NCBI RefSeq assembly: GCF_030406405.1 | Contig: NZ_JAUEPL010000050.1 | Coordinates: 1 to 52,619 of the forward strand | Direction: 5' to 3' | From: Streptomyces ficellus | GTDB lineage: Bacteria; Actinomycetota; Actinomycetes; Streptomycetales; Streptomycetaceae | Length of the DNA stretch: 52,619 bases | Shown: in pieces, positions 16,562 through 25,094 of the stretch | Layout: each line of letters starts with the position of its first letter | Numbering within the stretch: position 1 is the first letter of the stretch | Made by a program: the position numbers and the translations under genes | The notes under the pieces: model-generated | Databases searched by the model: none | Told to the model about the DNA's origin: nothing | What the model saw: only the letters and a program-made list of their open reading frames with translations

Positions 16562-16634
16562 TTGCCTTGCGGTGGCACCGCCATGCAGCACCGCAAGGAG
16601 TTCCGGGGGCCACGCGGCGGAGCCGCATGGTGTC

Positions 16635-17411
16635 TCAGCCGAAGCGGCCCGAGATGTAGTCCTCGGTCGCCTGGACCGACGGGTTGGAGAAGATGCGCTC
16701 CGTCTCGTCGATCTCGACCAGCTTGCCGGGCTGGCCCACCGCCGCCAGGTTGAAGAAGGCGGTGCGGTCCGAGACGCGGGCGGCCTGCTGCATGTTGTGG
16801 GTCACGATGACGATCGTGAACCGTTCCTTCAGCTCGCTGATCAGGTCCTCGATGGCGAGCGTGGAGATCGGGTCGAGCGCCGAGCACGGCTCGTCCATCA
16901 GCAGGACGTCCGGCTCCACCGCGATGGCGCGGGCGATGCACAGGCGCTGCTGCTGGCCGCCGGAGAGGCCCGAGCCGGGCTTGTTGAGGCGGTCCTTGAC
17001 CTCGTTCCAGAGGTTCGCGCCCTTGAGGGAGCGCTCCACGACCTCGGCGAGCTCGCTCTTCTTGTAGTTGCCGTTCAGGCGCAGCCCCGCCGCCACGTTG
17101 TCGAAGATCGACATCGTCGGGAAGGGGTTCGGGCGCTGGAAGACCATGCCCACCGTACGGCGTACGGCGACGGGGTCGACGTCCTTGCCGTACAGGTTCT
17201 CGTCGTCCAGCATCACCTTGCCCTCGACGCGGCCCCCGGGGGTGACCTCGTGCATGCGGTTCAGGGTGCGCAGGAAGGTGGACTTGCCGCAGCCGGACGG
17301 GCCGATGAAGGCCGTCACGGAGCGGGGCTCGACGGTCATGGAGATGTCGTCGATCGCCTTGTGGGAGCCGTAGTAGGCGGTGAGGCCGCTGACGTCGATT
17401 CGCTTGGCCAT
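16635..17411 (-). CDS. pstB: Phosphate ABC transporter ATP-binding protein
   Basis: A 258-residue ABC ATPase that powers high-affinity phosphate import with PstA and PstC. Walker A GPSGCGKST, the PstB-type TLNRMHEV and VGMVFQRPNPFP (Q-loop), signature LSGGQQQRLCIARA, Walker B VLLMDEPCSALDP and the switch His in THNMQQAARVSD are all intact. The length is that expected for PstB. It is the last gene of the pstSCAB operon, 23 nt after pstA. Confidence 0.97.
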   Translation of the reverse strand: MAKRIDVSGLTAYYGSHKAIDDISMTVEPRSVTAFIGPSGCGKSTFLRTLNRMHEVTPGGRVEGKVMLDDENLYGKDVDPVAVRRTVGMVFQRPNPFPTMSIFDNVAAGLRLNGNYKKSELAEVVERSLKGANLWNEVKDRLNKPGSGLSGGQQQRLCIARAIAVEPDVLLMDEPCSALDPISTLAIEDLISELKERFTIVIVTHNMQQAARVSDRTAFFNLAAVGQPGKLVEIDETERIFSNPSVQATEDYISGRFG

Positions 17412-17434
17412 TTCTCAATCACTTCCAGGAGGCC

Positions 17435-18508
17435 TTAGCGGCCGGTCTTCGGGGCCTTCCAGCGGGCGATGCCGCGGGCCACCAGGTTGAGGATCATGAC
17501 GAAGGCGATCAGGACGAGGGCGGCGGCCCAGGCGCGGTCGTACGACGCCTCATTGCCGACCCTGTACTGCTCCCAGATGTAGAAGGGGAGCGAGGACTGA
17601 GCACCCTCGAAGGGGTTGGTGTTGATCAGCTGGCTGCCGAAGACCAGCAGCATGATGGGGGCGGTCTCACCGGCGATGCGGGCGATCGCCAGCATCACAC
17701 CGGTCGTGATGCCACCGACCGCGGTCGGGATGACCACCTTCAGGATGACGCGCCACTTCGGTACGCCGAGGGCGAGGGCGGCCTCGCGCAGCTCGTTGGG
17801 GACGAGCTTGAGCATCTCCTCGGTGGATCGGACCACGACCGGGATCATCAGGATCGCCAGCGCCAGCGCGCCCATCAGGCCGGACGGCGCCAGACCCGCG
17901 ATCAGCATGATCGACAGGATGAACAGACCGGCGACGATCGAGGGGATGCCCGTCATGACGTCGACGAAGAAGGTCACGGCCTTGGCCAGCGACCCCTTGC
18001 CGTACTCGACGAGGTAGACGGCCGTCAGCAGGCCGATCGGCGCGGAGACGAGGGTGGCGAGGCCGACCTGCTCCAGCGTGCCGATCAGCGCGTGGTAGAC
18101 GCCGCCGCCCGGCTCGAAGCCCGGCACACCCGCCATGGAGTGGGTGAGGAAGTAGCCGTCGAGGACCTTGATGCCTCGGCTGACCGTCACCCAGACCAGG
18201 GAGAGGAGGGGGACGACGGCGAGGACGAAGCACACCCACACGACGCTGGTGGCGAGGCGGTCCTTGGCCTGGCGCCGGTTCTCGACGGCCGAGGTCGCGG
18301 CGTACGAGATGACGACGAAGAACGCGGCCGCGATCAGGCCCCACTGGATGCGGCTTTCGAGGCCGGTGGCCGTGCCGATGCCGACGCCGAGGGCGATGGA
18401 CACGGCGGCGAAGCCGGCCGGCGCCCAGCGCGGCATGCGGCGGTGGCTGAGGCTGTCGCGGCGCGGCGGGGCCTGGGTGGGGGCCGCGTCCTGGATTGCG
18501 TTGCTCAT
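17435..18508 (-). CDS. pstA: Phosphate ABC transporter permease PstA
   Basis: A 357-residue inner-membrane permease with a soluble N-terminal extension and six to eight helices. The cytoplasmic EAA loop that docks on PstB is seen as ELREAALALGVPKWRVILKVVIP, followed by ARIAGETAPIMLLVFGSQLI, which is diagnostic for PstA. Its ATG overlaps the pstC stop by 1 nt (TGATG), so the two are translationally coupled. Confidence 0.96.
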   Translation of the reverse strand: MSNAIQDAAPTQAPPRRDSLSHRRMPRWAPAGFAAVSIALGVGIGTATGLESRIQWGLIAAAFFVVISYAATSAVENRRQAKDRLATSVVWVCFVLAVVPLLSLVWVTVSRGIKVLDGYFLTHSMAGVPGFEPGGGVYHALIGTLEQVGLATLVSAPIGLLTAVYLVEYGKGSLAKAVTFFVDVMTGIPSIVAGLFILSIMLIAGLAPSGLMGALALAILMIPVVVRSTEEMLKLVPNELREAALALGVPKWRVILKVVIPTAVGGITTGVMLAIARIAGETAPIMLLVFGSQLINTNPFEGAQSSLPFYIWEQYRVGNEASYDRAWAAALVLIAFVMILNLVARGIARWKAPKTGR

Positions 18509-19497
18509 CAGGCGTTCGCCCCCGAGTACTCCTTGCGGCGCGCGATGATCAGGCGGGCCGCGCCGTTGACCAGCAGGGTGAGGACGAAGAGGACCAGGCC
18601 GGAGGCGATCAGGGCGTCGCGGCCGAGCTCGGTGGCCTCGTCGAACTTCGCGGCGATGTTCTGGGCGAACGTGCCGCCGCCCGGGTCCAGCAGGTGCAGT
18701 GAGATCACGAAGCTCGGGGAGAGGACGGTCGCGACGGCCATCGTCTCGCCGAGCGCGCGGCCGAGGCCGAGCATCGAGGCGGAGATGACGCCGGAGCGGC
18801 CGAAGGGCAGGACGGAGAGGCGGATGACCTCCCAGCGGGTCGCGCCCAGGGCGAGGGCGGCTTCCTCGTTCATCCGCGGCACCTGGAGGAAGACCTCACG
18901 GCTGACGCTGGTCACGATCGGCAGGATCATGATCGCCAGCAGGATGCCCACGGTGAACAGGGAGCGGGCCACGCCCACCTGCGTCTTCTCGAAGATGTAC
19001 GTCCAGCCCAGGAACTGGTCCAGCCAGAGGTTCAGGCCCTCCAGGTACGGGACGAGGAACAGGGCGCCCCAGATGCCGTAGATGATCGACGGCACCGCGG
19101 CCAGGAGGTCGACGACGTACGCGAGGGGCGCGGCCAGCCTGCGGGGCGCGTAGTGGGAGATGAACAGCGCGATGCCGACGGCGATCGGGACGGCGATCAC
19201 CATCGCGATGACCGAGCTGACGATCGTGCCGAACAGCAGCACCGCGATGCCGAAGACGGGCGGGTCACCGGCCGGGTTCCAGTCGAAGGTGGTGAGGAAG
19301 TTGCCTTCGTTCTGCGAGAGCGCGAGGGAGGCCCGGTAGGTGAGGAACACGGCGATCGACGCCATGATCACCAGGAGCAGGATGCCGGAGCCGCGGGACA
19401 GGCCGAGGAAGATCTTGTCGCCCGCGCGGCCCGTGGATGTGCTCGCCCTCTCGGCGACCGGCGGGGCCGGTGCGTTGTTGTCAGTCGTTATAGCCAT
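18508..19497 (-). CDS. pstC: Phosphate ABC transporter permease PstC
   Basis: A 329-residue permease partner of PstA with about six helices. The EAA loop reads EEAALALGATRWEVIRLSVLPFG, followed by GRALGETMAVATVLS, as in PstC. Its ATG 19497 has GGAAAG upstream. A GC-rich hairpin separates it from pstS, which probably lowers its expression relative to the binding protein. Confidence 0.96.
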   Translation of the reverse strand: MAITTDNNAPAPPVAERASTSTGRAGDKIFLGLSRGSGILLLVIMASIAVFLTYRASLALSQNEGNFLTTFDWNPAGDPPVFGIAVLLFGTIVSSVIAMVIAVPIAVGIALFISHYAPRRLAAPLAYVVDLLAAVPSIIYGIWGALFLVPYLEGLNLWLDQFLGWTYIFEKTQVGVARSLFTVGILLAIMILPIVTSVSREVFLQVPRMNEEAALALGATRWEVIRLSVLPFGRSGVISASMLGLGRALGETMAVATVLSPSFVISLHLLDPGGGTFAQNIAAKFDEATELGRDALIASGLVLFVLTLLVNGAARLIIARRKEYSGANA

Positions 19498-19576
19498 GGT
19501 CTTTCCGGTCTGTGTGGGGGGTCCGCGGTACGGATCCCCTGGCGGCGGTGCACCGGATGGGGTGGGACGGGGAGGG

Positions 19577-19609
19577 GGCCGGCCCGGCGGTGTGCGGGCC
19601 GGGCCGGCC
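19577..19609 (-). terminator. Attenuating hairpin between pstS and pstC
   Basis: GGCCGGCCCGGC and its exact complement make a 12-bp stem with a 9-nt loop, just after the pstS stop. In ABC operons such hairpins usually allow partial read-through or protect the upstream mRNA, giving excess binding protein. Confidence 0.7.
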
Positions 19610-19620
19610 GGGGTTCCTGC

Positions 19621-20751
19621 TTAGGAGAGGCCGCTGACGGTCTCGCGGACCTTGGCGTTGATCTCGGCCGGGATCGGGGCGTAGCCCGCCTCGGACAGGA
19701 CCTTCTGGCCCTCCTCGGAGGCGGTGTAGGTCAGGAAGGACTTGACCGTGCCGAGGGTCTCGGCCTTGTTGCCGCTGTCGCAGACGATCTCGTACGTGAC
19801 CAGGACGATGGGGTACGCGCCCTCCGCCTTGGTGGTGTAGTCCAGCTCCAGGGCCAGGTCCTTGCCGGTGCCCTTGACCTTGGCGGCGGCGATGGCCTTG
19901 GAGGCGTTCTCCGAGGTGGCCGCGACCGGGGCGGAGGCGCCGGTGTCGATCTGGACGGTCGGGATGTTCTGCGAGGTGGCGTAGCTCAGCTCGAAGTAGC
20001 CGATGGCGCCCTCGGCCTGCTTCACCTGGGCGGCGACGCCGGAGGAGCCGGGGGCGGCCTGGCCACCGGGGGCCGGCCACTTCTTCTCGTCATCGTGCGG
20101 CCAGTCGGCCTTGGCGGCCTTGCCGAGGTACTTGCCGAGGTTCTGGGTGGTGCCGGAGTCGTCCGAGCGGTGGAAGGCCTGGATGGGGGTGCTCGGGAGC
20201 TTGGCGTCCGGGTTGAGCTTGGCGATCGCCGGGTCGTTCCAGGTCTTGATCTTGTCGTTGAAGATCTTGGCGATCGTCGGGGCGTCGAGGACGAGGTCCT
20301 TCACGCCGGGCAGGTTGTAGCCGATCGCGATGGGGCCGCCGACCATGGGGAGGTTGATGCCCTGGCCGCTCTTGCAGATCTTCTTGGAGGCGGCGACCTC
20401 GTCCGGCTTGAGCGCGGAGTCGGAGCCGGCGAAGCCGACGGTGCCCTGGTTGAAGGCGATGATGCCCTCGCCGGAGGAGGAGGACTTGTAGTTGATCTCC
20501 ACGCCCGGGCAGGCGGCCATGTAGTTCTTGACCCACAGGTCCATGGCGTTCTTCTGCGCGCTGGAGCCGGAGGCCAGGAGCTGGCCCTTGGCACCGTCGC
20601 ACTTGATGTTCGACGCGGCGCCGGTCTTCTTGCCACCGCCGGCCGTGCCGGTGTTGTCGTCCGAACCACACGCCGTGAGGACCAGGGCGCCGGAGACGGC
20701 GAGGGCGCCGAGCGCGGTGGCGCGAAGCCCGTTCTTGCGCTGAAGCTTCAC
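19621..20751 (-). CDS. pstS: Phosphate-binding lipoprotein PstS
   Basis: A 376-residue secreted lipoprotein that captures phosphate for PstCAB. The signal peptide ends in LTACGS (Cys28). Phosphate-site segments are clear: GSSAQKNAMDLWVKNY, YKSSSSGEGIIAF, GFAGSDSALK and HRSDDSGTTQNLGKYL. I start at GTG 20751, with GGAAGGA about 10 nt upstream; the frame stays open for 300 more codons through GC-rich DNA but that part is low-complexity and not protein-like. A PHO box lies about 155 nt upstream, so it should be induced by phosphate starvation via PhoP. Confidence 0.96.
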   Translation of the reverse strand: MKLQRKNGLRATALGALAVSGALVLTACGSDDNTGTAGGGKKTGAASNIKCDGAKGQLLASGSSAQKNAMDLWVKNYMAACPGVEINYKSSSSGEGIIAFNQGTVGFAGSDSALKPDEVAASKKICKSGQGINLPMVGGPIAIGYNLPGVKDLVLDAPTIAKIFNDKIKTWNDPAIAKLNPDAKLPSTPIQAFHRSDDSGTTQNLGKYLGKAAKADWPHDDEKKWPAPGGQAAPGSSGVAAQVKQAEGAIGYFELSYATSQNIPTVQIDTGASAPVAATSENASKAIAAAKVKGTGKDLALELDYTTKAEGAYPIVLVTYEIVCDSGNKAETLGTVKSFLTYTASEEGQKVLSEAGYAPIPAEINAKVRETVSGLS

Positions 20752-20870
20752 TTTCGGGTGTTCCTTCCAGTTGCCGCCGGGCGCGTCTCGTCTGTACGGC
20801 TCTTTTGTACGGCGGCGTGTGTCGGGGTGGTAGGTGGCGCGGCGATGGAGCCGCTCACCGGGTAAGGCCG

Positions 20871-20876
20871 AAATTA
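20871..20876 (-). promoter_or_regulatory. Candidate pstS -10 element
   Basis: TAATTT on the minus strand, 28 nt downstream of the PHO box in the only AT-rich patch of the region. No good -35 is present, as expected for a PhoP-activated promoter. Confidence 0.5.
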
Positions 20877-20903
20877 GGCAGAACAGGTGACGTGGCTGAC
20901 GGG

Positions 20904-20925
20904 GGAGGGTGAACGGCAAGTGAAC
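20904..20925 (-). promoter_or_regulatory. PHO box upstream of pstS
   Basis: On the minus strand two 11-bp direct-repeat units read GTTCACTTGCC and GTTCACCCTCC, the PhoP operator pattern of Streptomyces (GTTCACC-like cores 11 bp apart). It should mediate PhoR-PhoP activation of pstSCAB. Confidence 0.88.
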
Positions 20926-21154
20926 CGTGTCGGAAGCCGTGGTGCGGCCATGCGGGCGGGGCACGTGGTGCGGGGCGCCGCGGTGGGTTGTTTCCCGGCG
21001 AGGCGCCGTGGGGGCGCAGGGGGCGGCCTGGCGGGCGCGGGGGCCGGAGCGCGGGGTGGGTGGTGCGCCGGTACGTTCGCGGCCCGGCCCGTGCAACGGC
21101 GCCACTCGCGCGGGTGGCCGCGGGCCTGAGCCGGTGGGGGTGGACGCGGGGCTG

Positions 21155-21276
21155 GGGGTGGCGCGCCGTTGGCGGTGCGGGTGCCTTGCGGGTGGGCTGG
21201 GGTTTCCGCCCGGGCGCTTGTGCGGGTGGGTGGGTCGGGGGCGGGTCTTGCGTGGGGTGGCGCGCCGTTGGCGGTG
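21155..21276. repeat. 23-bp direct repeat upstream of pstS
   Basis: GGGGTGGCGCGCC followed by GTTGGCGGTG occurs at 21155-21177 and again at 21254-21276. Each copy contains the palindrome GGCGCGCC. Significance unknown. Confidence 0.8.
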
Positions 21277-21338
21277 GGGGGGCGGGCTCGTCGCACGGCG
21301 AGCAGCATGCTGCCGACCGTGTCCTTGCCCCGGCCGGG

Positions 21339-21767
21339 TCATCCCGGTTGATCCTCGCCCGGCCACCCCGGTGCGCCGATCGCCGCCAGGAGCGCGGGGA
21401 TGAGGCGGCGGTCCTCGGGGTGGGCGAGGTGGGCGGCCGCATCCTGCGGGGGAAGCCACAGGATGCGGTCCACCTCCTTGGTCGGCGTGAACCTGCCGTC
21501 CGTGGCCTGCGCCGCCCAGTAGGTGACCTCCTTCACGCGCCCGTCCGCGAGGGCGTAGCGCACCGTGGGGAGGCGGGGGCCCGGGCGGCAGTGGTGGCCC
21601 GTCTCCTCGTGGACCTCGCGCAGGGCGGTGGCCAGGAGGTCCTCGCCCGGCTCGGCCTTGCCCTTCGGGAACGACCAGTCGTCGTACTTCGGGCGGTGGA
21701 CCAGGCACAGCTCCAGGTCCGGGGCGCGCCGCCACAGCACGCAGCCCGCCGCCGGGACCACGCTCAC
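21339..21767 (-). CDS. Nudix hydrolase (MutT-like)
   Basis: A 142-residue Nudix pyrophosphatase. The Nudix box is canonical: Gly36, Glu42, Arg50-Glu51, Glu54-Glu55 and Gly57 in the Gx5Ex7REUxEExGU pattern. The FPKGKAEPGED form resembles enzymes that hydrolyse diadenosine polyphosphates or diphosphoinositol-type substrates. Its GTG overlaps the CHAD gene stop (GTGA), and it lies downstream of ppk, so a role in polyphosphate or nucleotide-phosphate turnover is likely. It is shorter than mycobacterial MutT1, lacking the histidine phosphatase domain. Confidence 0.9.
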   Translation of the reverse strand: MSVVPAAGCVLWRRAPDLELCLVHRPKYDDWSFPKGKAEPGEDLLATALREVHEETGHHCRPGPRLPTVRYALADGRVKEVTYWAAQATDGRFTPTKEVDRILWLPPQDAAAHLAHPEDRRLIPALLAAIGAPGWPGEDQPG

Positions 21768-22714
21768 CGCGCGGTCACCGCCGTCCGCTGCCAGGCCCGC
21801 CGGAAGGCGTGCCGCGCCGCCTCCACCTCGTGCCGCTGGTCCGCGTGCAGCACCCCCAGCGCGTAGGCCGTCGCGGGGGCGATGCGCGGCGTGCGCGCGG
21901 CGGTCGCGGCGGCGGCGGCCGCCTCGGCGGCGTCCCGGTGCCGGTCCAGCGCCCGGCCCGCCTCGTACAGCACGGGCGCCGCGCCCCGCACCTCGCCCGC
22001 GTACCGGTGCAGCCGCAGCAGTTGCCGCACCTGGTGCCAGGGCCCGTCCTGCTGCTCACCGCCCACCGCCGGGGCCATCGGCAGTACGCCCACCGCGTCC
22101 AGCAGCCGGCGCTCGACCACCTCCGCGGGCGGGCCGAGCACCTCGGCGGCCGGCGCGGCCGCGGCGGGCCCCAGCGGCACCTCCGAGGCGAGCAGTGCCA
22201 CCGCGTCGGCCACCGCGTGGAACCGCGACGAGCCCAGCGCCTGGAGCGACGCGGAGTGCGCCCGGGTCCGGGCCAGGGTCAGCTGCCGCTCCAGCAGCGC
22301 CCCCGCCCGCGCCGCGCCCACCGACAGGGCCTCCCCCGAGCCGCCGGAGCCGCCCGAGCGGCCGGACCTGGGTGCCGGGACGGCGGCCGTGCCGCCCGAC
22401 AGCCGCGCCAGCGCGTCCACCAGCCGCACGAGCCGTGACGTACAGGCGTGCTCGGCCGCCAGCGTGCCCGACAGCCACGCCAGTTCCGTACGCAACTGGT
22501 CCGCCCACGCGCCGTCGAGCAGCGGCCGGAAGGTGTGCAGCGTCCCGCTGATGCGGCGGGCGGCGGCGCGCAGCGCCCGGGCGGCCTCCTCGGCGCCCGC
22601 CGTGTCCGCGCCGCACTCGGTATGGAGGCGCAGGCTGCGCAGGAAGTCCGCGGCCCGTGCGTGGAGGTAGGGCGACAGGACGTCGCCGGCCGGGATGTGG
22701 TCAGGGTTGTGCAC
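21764..22714 (-). CDS. CHAD domain protein
   Basis: A 316-residue helical protein of the CHAD family, which binds polyphosphate through conserved His and basic residues. Two four-helix halves are visible, with LRLHTE..ARALRAAARRISGTLHTFRPLLD near the N-terminus and WHQVRQLLRLHRYAGEV...DRHRDAAEA toward the C-terminus, joined by a Gly/Ser linker. It starts at GTG inside the last codons of ppk (14-nt overlap) and ends in overlap with the Nudix gene, so ppk-CHAD-Nudix act as one unit. It likely localises or regulates polyphosphate. Confidence 0.88.
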   Translation of the reverse strand: MHNPDHIPAGDVLSPYLHARAADFLRSLRLHTECGADTAGAEEAARALRAAARRISGTLHTFRPLLDGAWADQLRTELAWLSGTLAAEHACTSRLVRLVDALARLSGGTAAVPAPRSGRSGGSGGSGEALSVGAARAGALLERQLTLARTRAHSASLQALGSSRFHAVADAVALLASEVPLGPAAAAPAAEVLGPPAEVVERRLLDAVGVLPMAPAVGGEQQDGPWHQVRQLLRLHRYAGEVRGAAPVLYEAGRALDRHRDAAEAAAAAATAARTPRIAPATAYALGVLHADQRHEVEAARHAFRRAWQRTAVTAR

Positions 22715-24920
22715 GTCGGCGCCTCCGCGCGTCGATCAGCATCTCCTGGACGTGCCGCAGTGGCTGGCCGTCCTGGTCCGTGGCGTGCCGGGTCCAGTCA
22801 CCGTCCGGGCCGAGGTGCCAGGAGGAGGTGGTGTCGGCCATGCCGGTCTCCAGCAGCCGGGTGAGGGCCGCGCGGTGGGCGGGGTCGGAGACCCGTACCA
22901 GAGCCTCGATGCGGCGGTCGAGGTTACGGTGCATCATGTCGGCGCTGCCGAACCACACTTCGGGCTCGCCGCCGTTCCCGAACGCGAAGATCCGCGAGTG
23001 TTCCAGGAACCGTCCGAGGACCGACCGGACGCGGATGTTCTCCGACAGGCCCGCAACGCCCGGCCGTACGGCGCAGATGCCGCGTACCCAGACGTCCACC
23101 GGCACGCCCGCCTGCGAGGCGCGGTAGCAGGCGTCGATGACGGCCTCGTCGACCATCGAGTTGACCTTGATGCGGACGTAGGCGGGGCGCCCGGCCCGGT
23201 GGTGGACGACCTCCTTGTTGATCCGGGAGATCAGGCCGTCCCGCAGCGACTTGGGCGCGACGAGAAGGCGGCGGTAGGTCTCGCGGCGCGAGTAGCCCGA
23301 CAGGCGGTTGAACAGGTCGGACAGGTCCGCGCCGACCTGGGGGTCGGCGGTCAGCAGGCCGAGGTCCTCGTACAGGCGGGCGGTCTTGGGGTGGTAGTTG
23401 CCGGTGCCGACGTGGCTGTAGCGGCGCAGGGTGTCGCCCTCCTGCCGGACGACCAGCGACAGCTTGCAGTGGGTCTTCAGGCCGACCAGTCCGTACACCA
23501 CATGGCAGCCGGCCTCCTCCAGCTTGCGCGCCCACTTGATGTTGGCCTGCTCGTCGAAGCGGGCCTTGATCTCGACCAGGACGAGGACCTGCTTGCCGGA
23601 CTCGGCCGCGTCGATGAGGGCGTCCACTATGGGCGAGTCGCCCGACGTCCGGTACAGGGTCTGCTTGATGGCCAGGACGTCGGGGTCGCCGGCCGCCTGC
23701 TCCAGGAAGGCCTGGACGGAGGTGGAGAAGGAGTCGTACGGGTGGTGCAGGAGGACGTCCCGCTCGCGCAGGGCGGCGAAGATGTCGGGCGCGGAGGCGG
23801 ACTCGACCTCGGCGAGGTCGCGGTGGGTGCCCGCCACGAACTTGGGGTACTTCAGCTCCGGCCGGTCGAGCGCGGAGATCCCGAACAGGCCGGTCAGGTC
23901 CAGCGGCCCGGGCAGCGGGTAGACCTCGGCGTCGGAGACCTTGAGCTCGCGGACGAGGAGATCGAGGACGTAGGGGTCTATCGACTCCTCGACCTCCAGG
24001 CGTACCGGCGGCCCGAAGCGGCGCCGCATGAGCTCCTTCTCCAGGGCCTGGAGGAGGTTCTCGGCGTCGTCCTCCTCGACCTCCAGGTCCTCGTTGCGGG
24101 TCACCCGGAACATGTGGTGCGCCAGCACCTCCATGCCCGGGAACAGCTCCTCCAGGTGCGCGGCGATGACGTCCTCCAGCGGGACGTAGCGCTGCGGCGA
24201 CGCTTCGAGGAACCGGGAGAGCAGCGGCGGGACCTTCACGCGTGCGAAGTGCCGGTGGCCGCTGACGGGGTTGCGGACGACGACGGCCAGGTTGAGGGAG
24301 AGGCCGGAGATGTACGGGAAGGGGTGCGCGGGGTCCACGGCGAGGGGGGTGAGGACCGGGAAGATCTGCTGGCGGAACAGCGTGAACAGCCGGGCCTGCT
24401 CCTTCTCGGTCAGCTCCGGCCAGCGGATGAGGTGGATGCCCTCGTCGGCCAGGGCGGGCGCGATGTCCTGCTGGAAGCAGGCGGCGTGCCGGGCCATGAG
24501 CTCGCGCGACCGGGTCCAGATCAGGTCCAGCACCTCGCGCGGCTGGAGCCCGGACGCGGACCGGGTGGCCACGCCGGTGGCGATACGGCGCTTGAGGCCG
24601 GCCACCCGGACCATGAAGAACTCGTCCAGGTTCGAGGCGAAGATCGCGAGGAAGTTCGCTCGTTCGAGGAGCGGTGTCGCGGGGTCCTCGGCGAGCTCCA
24701 GGACCCGTTCGTTGAACGCGAGCCAGCTGCGCTCCCGGTCGAGGAACCGGCCCTGGGGCAGTTCGGTCCCGTCGTCCTCGTACGCGTCGAGGTCGGAGTC
24801 GAGGTCGGGCGCCAGGTTCGATACGGGCGCGGGCGCCACGGTGTGCGGCCGGTGCGCGGCGATGGAACCGACGGACGGCTGGGCGGGCTGGACCTGGACC
24901 TCGGCGGGCTGCTGGCTCAT
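22701..24920 (-). CDS. ppk: Polyphosphate kinase
   Basis: A 739-residue Ppk1 that reversibly polymerises the gamma-phosphate of ATP into polyphosphate. The N-terminal domain starts at GRFLDRERSWLAFNERVLELA, and the two catalytic histidines are present in LKTHCKLSLVV (autophosphorylated His) and RFLEHSRIFAFGNGGE. I start at ATG 24920 (MSQQPAEVQ), preceded by GGAAGA; the frame is open to an ATG at 24989 but that start has no ribosome binding site and would lie in the likely promoter. It heads an operon with CHAD and Nudix genes next to pst. Confidence 0.93.
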   Translation of the reverse strand: MSQQPAEVQVQPAQPSVGSIAAHRPHTVAPAPVSNLAPDLDSDLDAYEDDGTELPQGRFLDRERSWLAFNERVLELAEDPATPLLERANFLAIFASNLDEFFMVRVAGLKRRIATGVATRSASGLQPREVLDLIWTRSRELMARHAACFQQDIAPALADEGIHLIRWPELTEKEQARLFTLFRQQIFPVLTPLAVDPAHPFPYISGLSLNLAVVVRNPVSGHRHFARVKVPPLLSRFLEASPQRYVPLEDVIAAHLEELFPGMEVLAHHMFRVTRNEDLEVEEDDAENLLQALEKELMRRRFGPPVRLEVEESIDPYVLDLLVRELKVSDAEVYPLPGPLDLTGLFGISALDRPELKYPKFVAGTHRDLAEVESASAPDIFAALRERDVLLHHPYDSFSTSVQAFLEQAAGDPDVLAIKQTLYRTSGDSPIVDALIDAAESGKQVLVLVEIKARFDEQANIKWARKLEEAGCHVVYGLVGLKTHCKLSLVVRQEGDTLRRYSHVGTGNYHPKTARLYEDLGLLTADPQVGADLSDLFNRLSGYSRRETYRRLLVAPKSLRDGLISRINKEVVHHRAGRPAYVRIKVNSMVDEAVIDACYRASQAGVPVDVWVRGICAVRPGVAGLSENIRVRSVLGRFLEHSRIFAFGNGGEPEVWFGSADMMHRNLDRRIEALVRVSDPAHRAALTRLLETGMADTTSSWHLGPDGDWTRHATDQDGQPLRHVQEMLIDARRRRRAQP

Positions 24921-25043
24921 GGCACCATTCTTCCGCGCGATGGGCTGGTCAAGCGCGTCGGAGGGGGCCGCTGACACGGCGGGCTTCATTGAGTGAGCTT
25001 CGCAAGCGTGTCTGAATGGTCGGTAACGACGATGTGACGTGCT

Positions 25044-25084
25044 GGGGGCGGACGGCCGGACCCCCGTCCTGGCCGTCCGCCCCC
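25044..25084 (-). terminator. Terminator after the ABC transporter operon
   Basis: A perfect 14-bp stem (25044-25057 with 25071-25084) and 13-nt loop just after the permease stop. It separates the GntR/ABC operon from ppk. Confidence 0.78.
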
Positions 25085-25094
25085 GCCGTCTGCG

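Larger units (their letters stand above)
16268..16634. other. Intergenic region between convergent pit and pstB
   Basis: These 367 bp hold no gene. In order they contain a ccggggg/cccccgg hairpin (16302-16319), an exact second copy of the 3' end of pit (16336-16398), a Streptomyces-type GC-rich repeat with a TGGGGGC/GCCCCCA stem (16444-16460), and a long bidirectional terminator hairpin. Confidence 0.8.
20752..21338. other. pstS upstream region
   Basis: The 587 bp between the Nudix gene and pstS hold no convincing gene. The pstS-proximal part contains the PHO box and a -10 candidate. Farther out is very GC-rich DNA with a 23-bp direct repeat (21155-21177 and 21254-21276). Long open frames here arise from base composition. 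Confidence 0.7.

Noticed and set aside
20752..21735. A 300-codon N-terminal extension of pstS and overlapping open frames
   Set aside because: The translation is low-complexity Pro/Arg/Ala, the PHO box and promoter lie inside it, and the lipoprotein signal peptide starts at 20751.
22695..24974. Very long open frame antisense to ppk (and similar ones antisense to glnR, the 5'-nucleotidase and the VirB4-like ATPase)
   Set aside because: Long antisense frames are expected in GC-rich coding DNA; these have Val/Gly/Asp/Arg-rich translations without domains, while the opposite strands encode clear families.
24921..24989. Extra 23 N-terminal residues of ppk from ATG 24989
   Set aside because: No ribosome binding site precedes it, whereas ATG 24920 has GGAAGA and gives the family N-terminus I recall.
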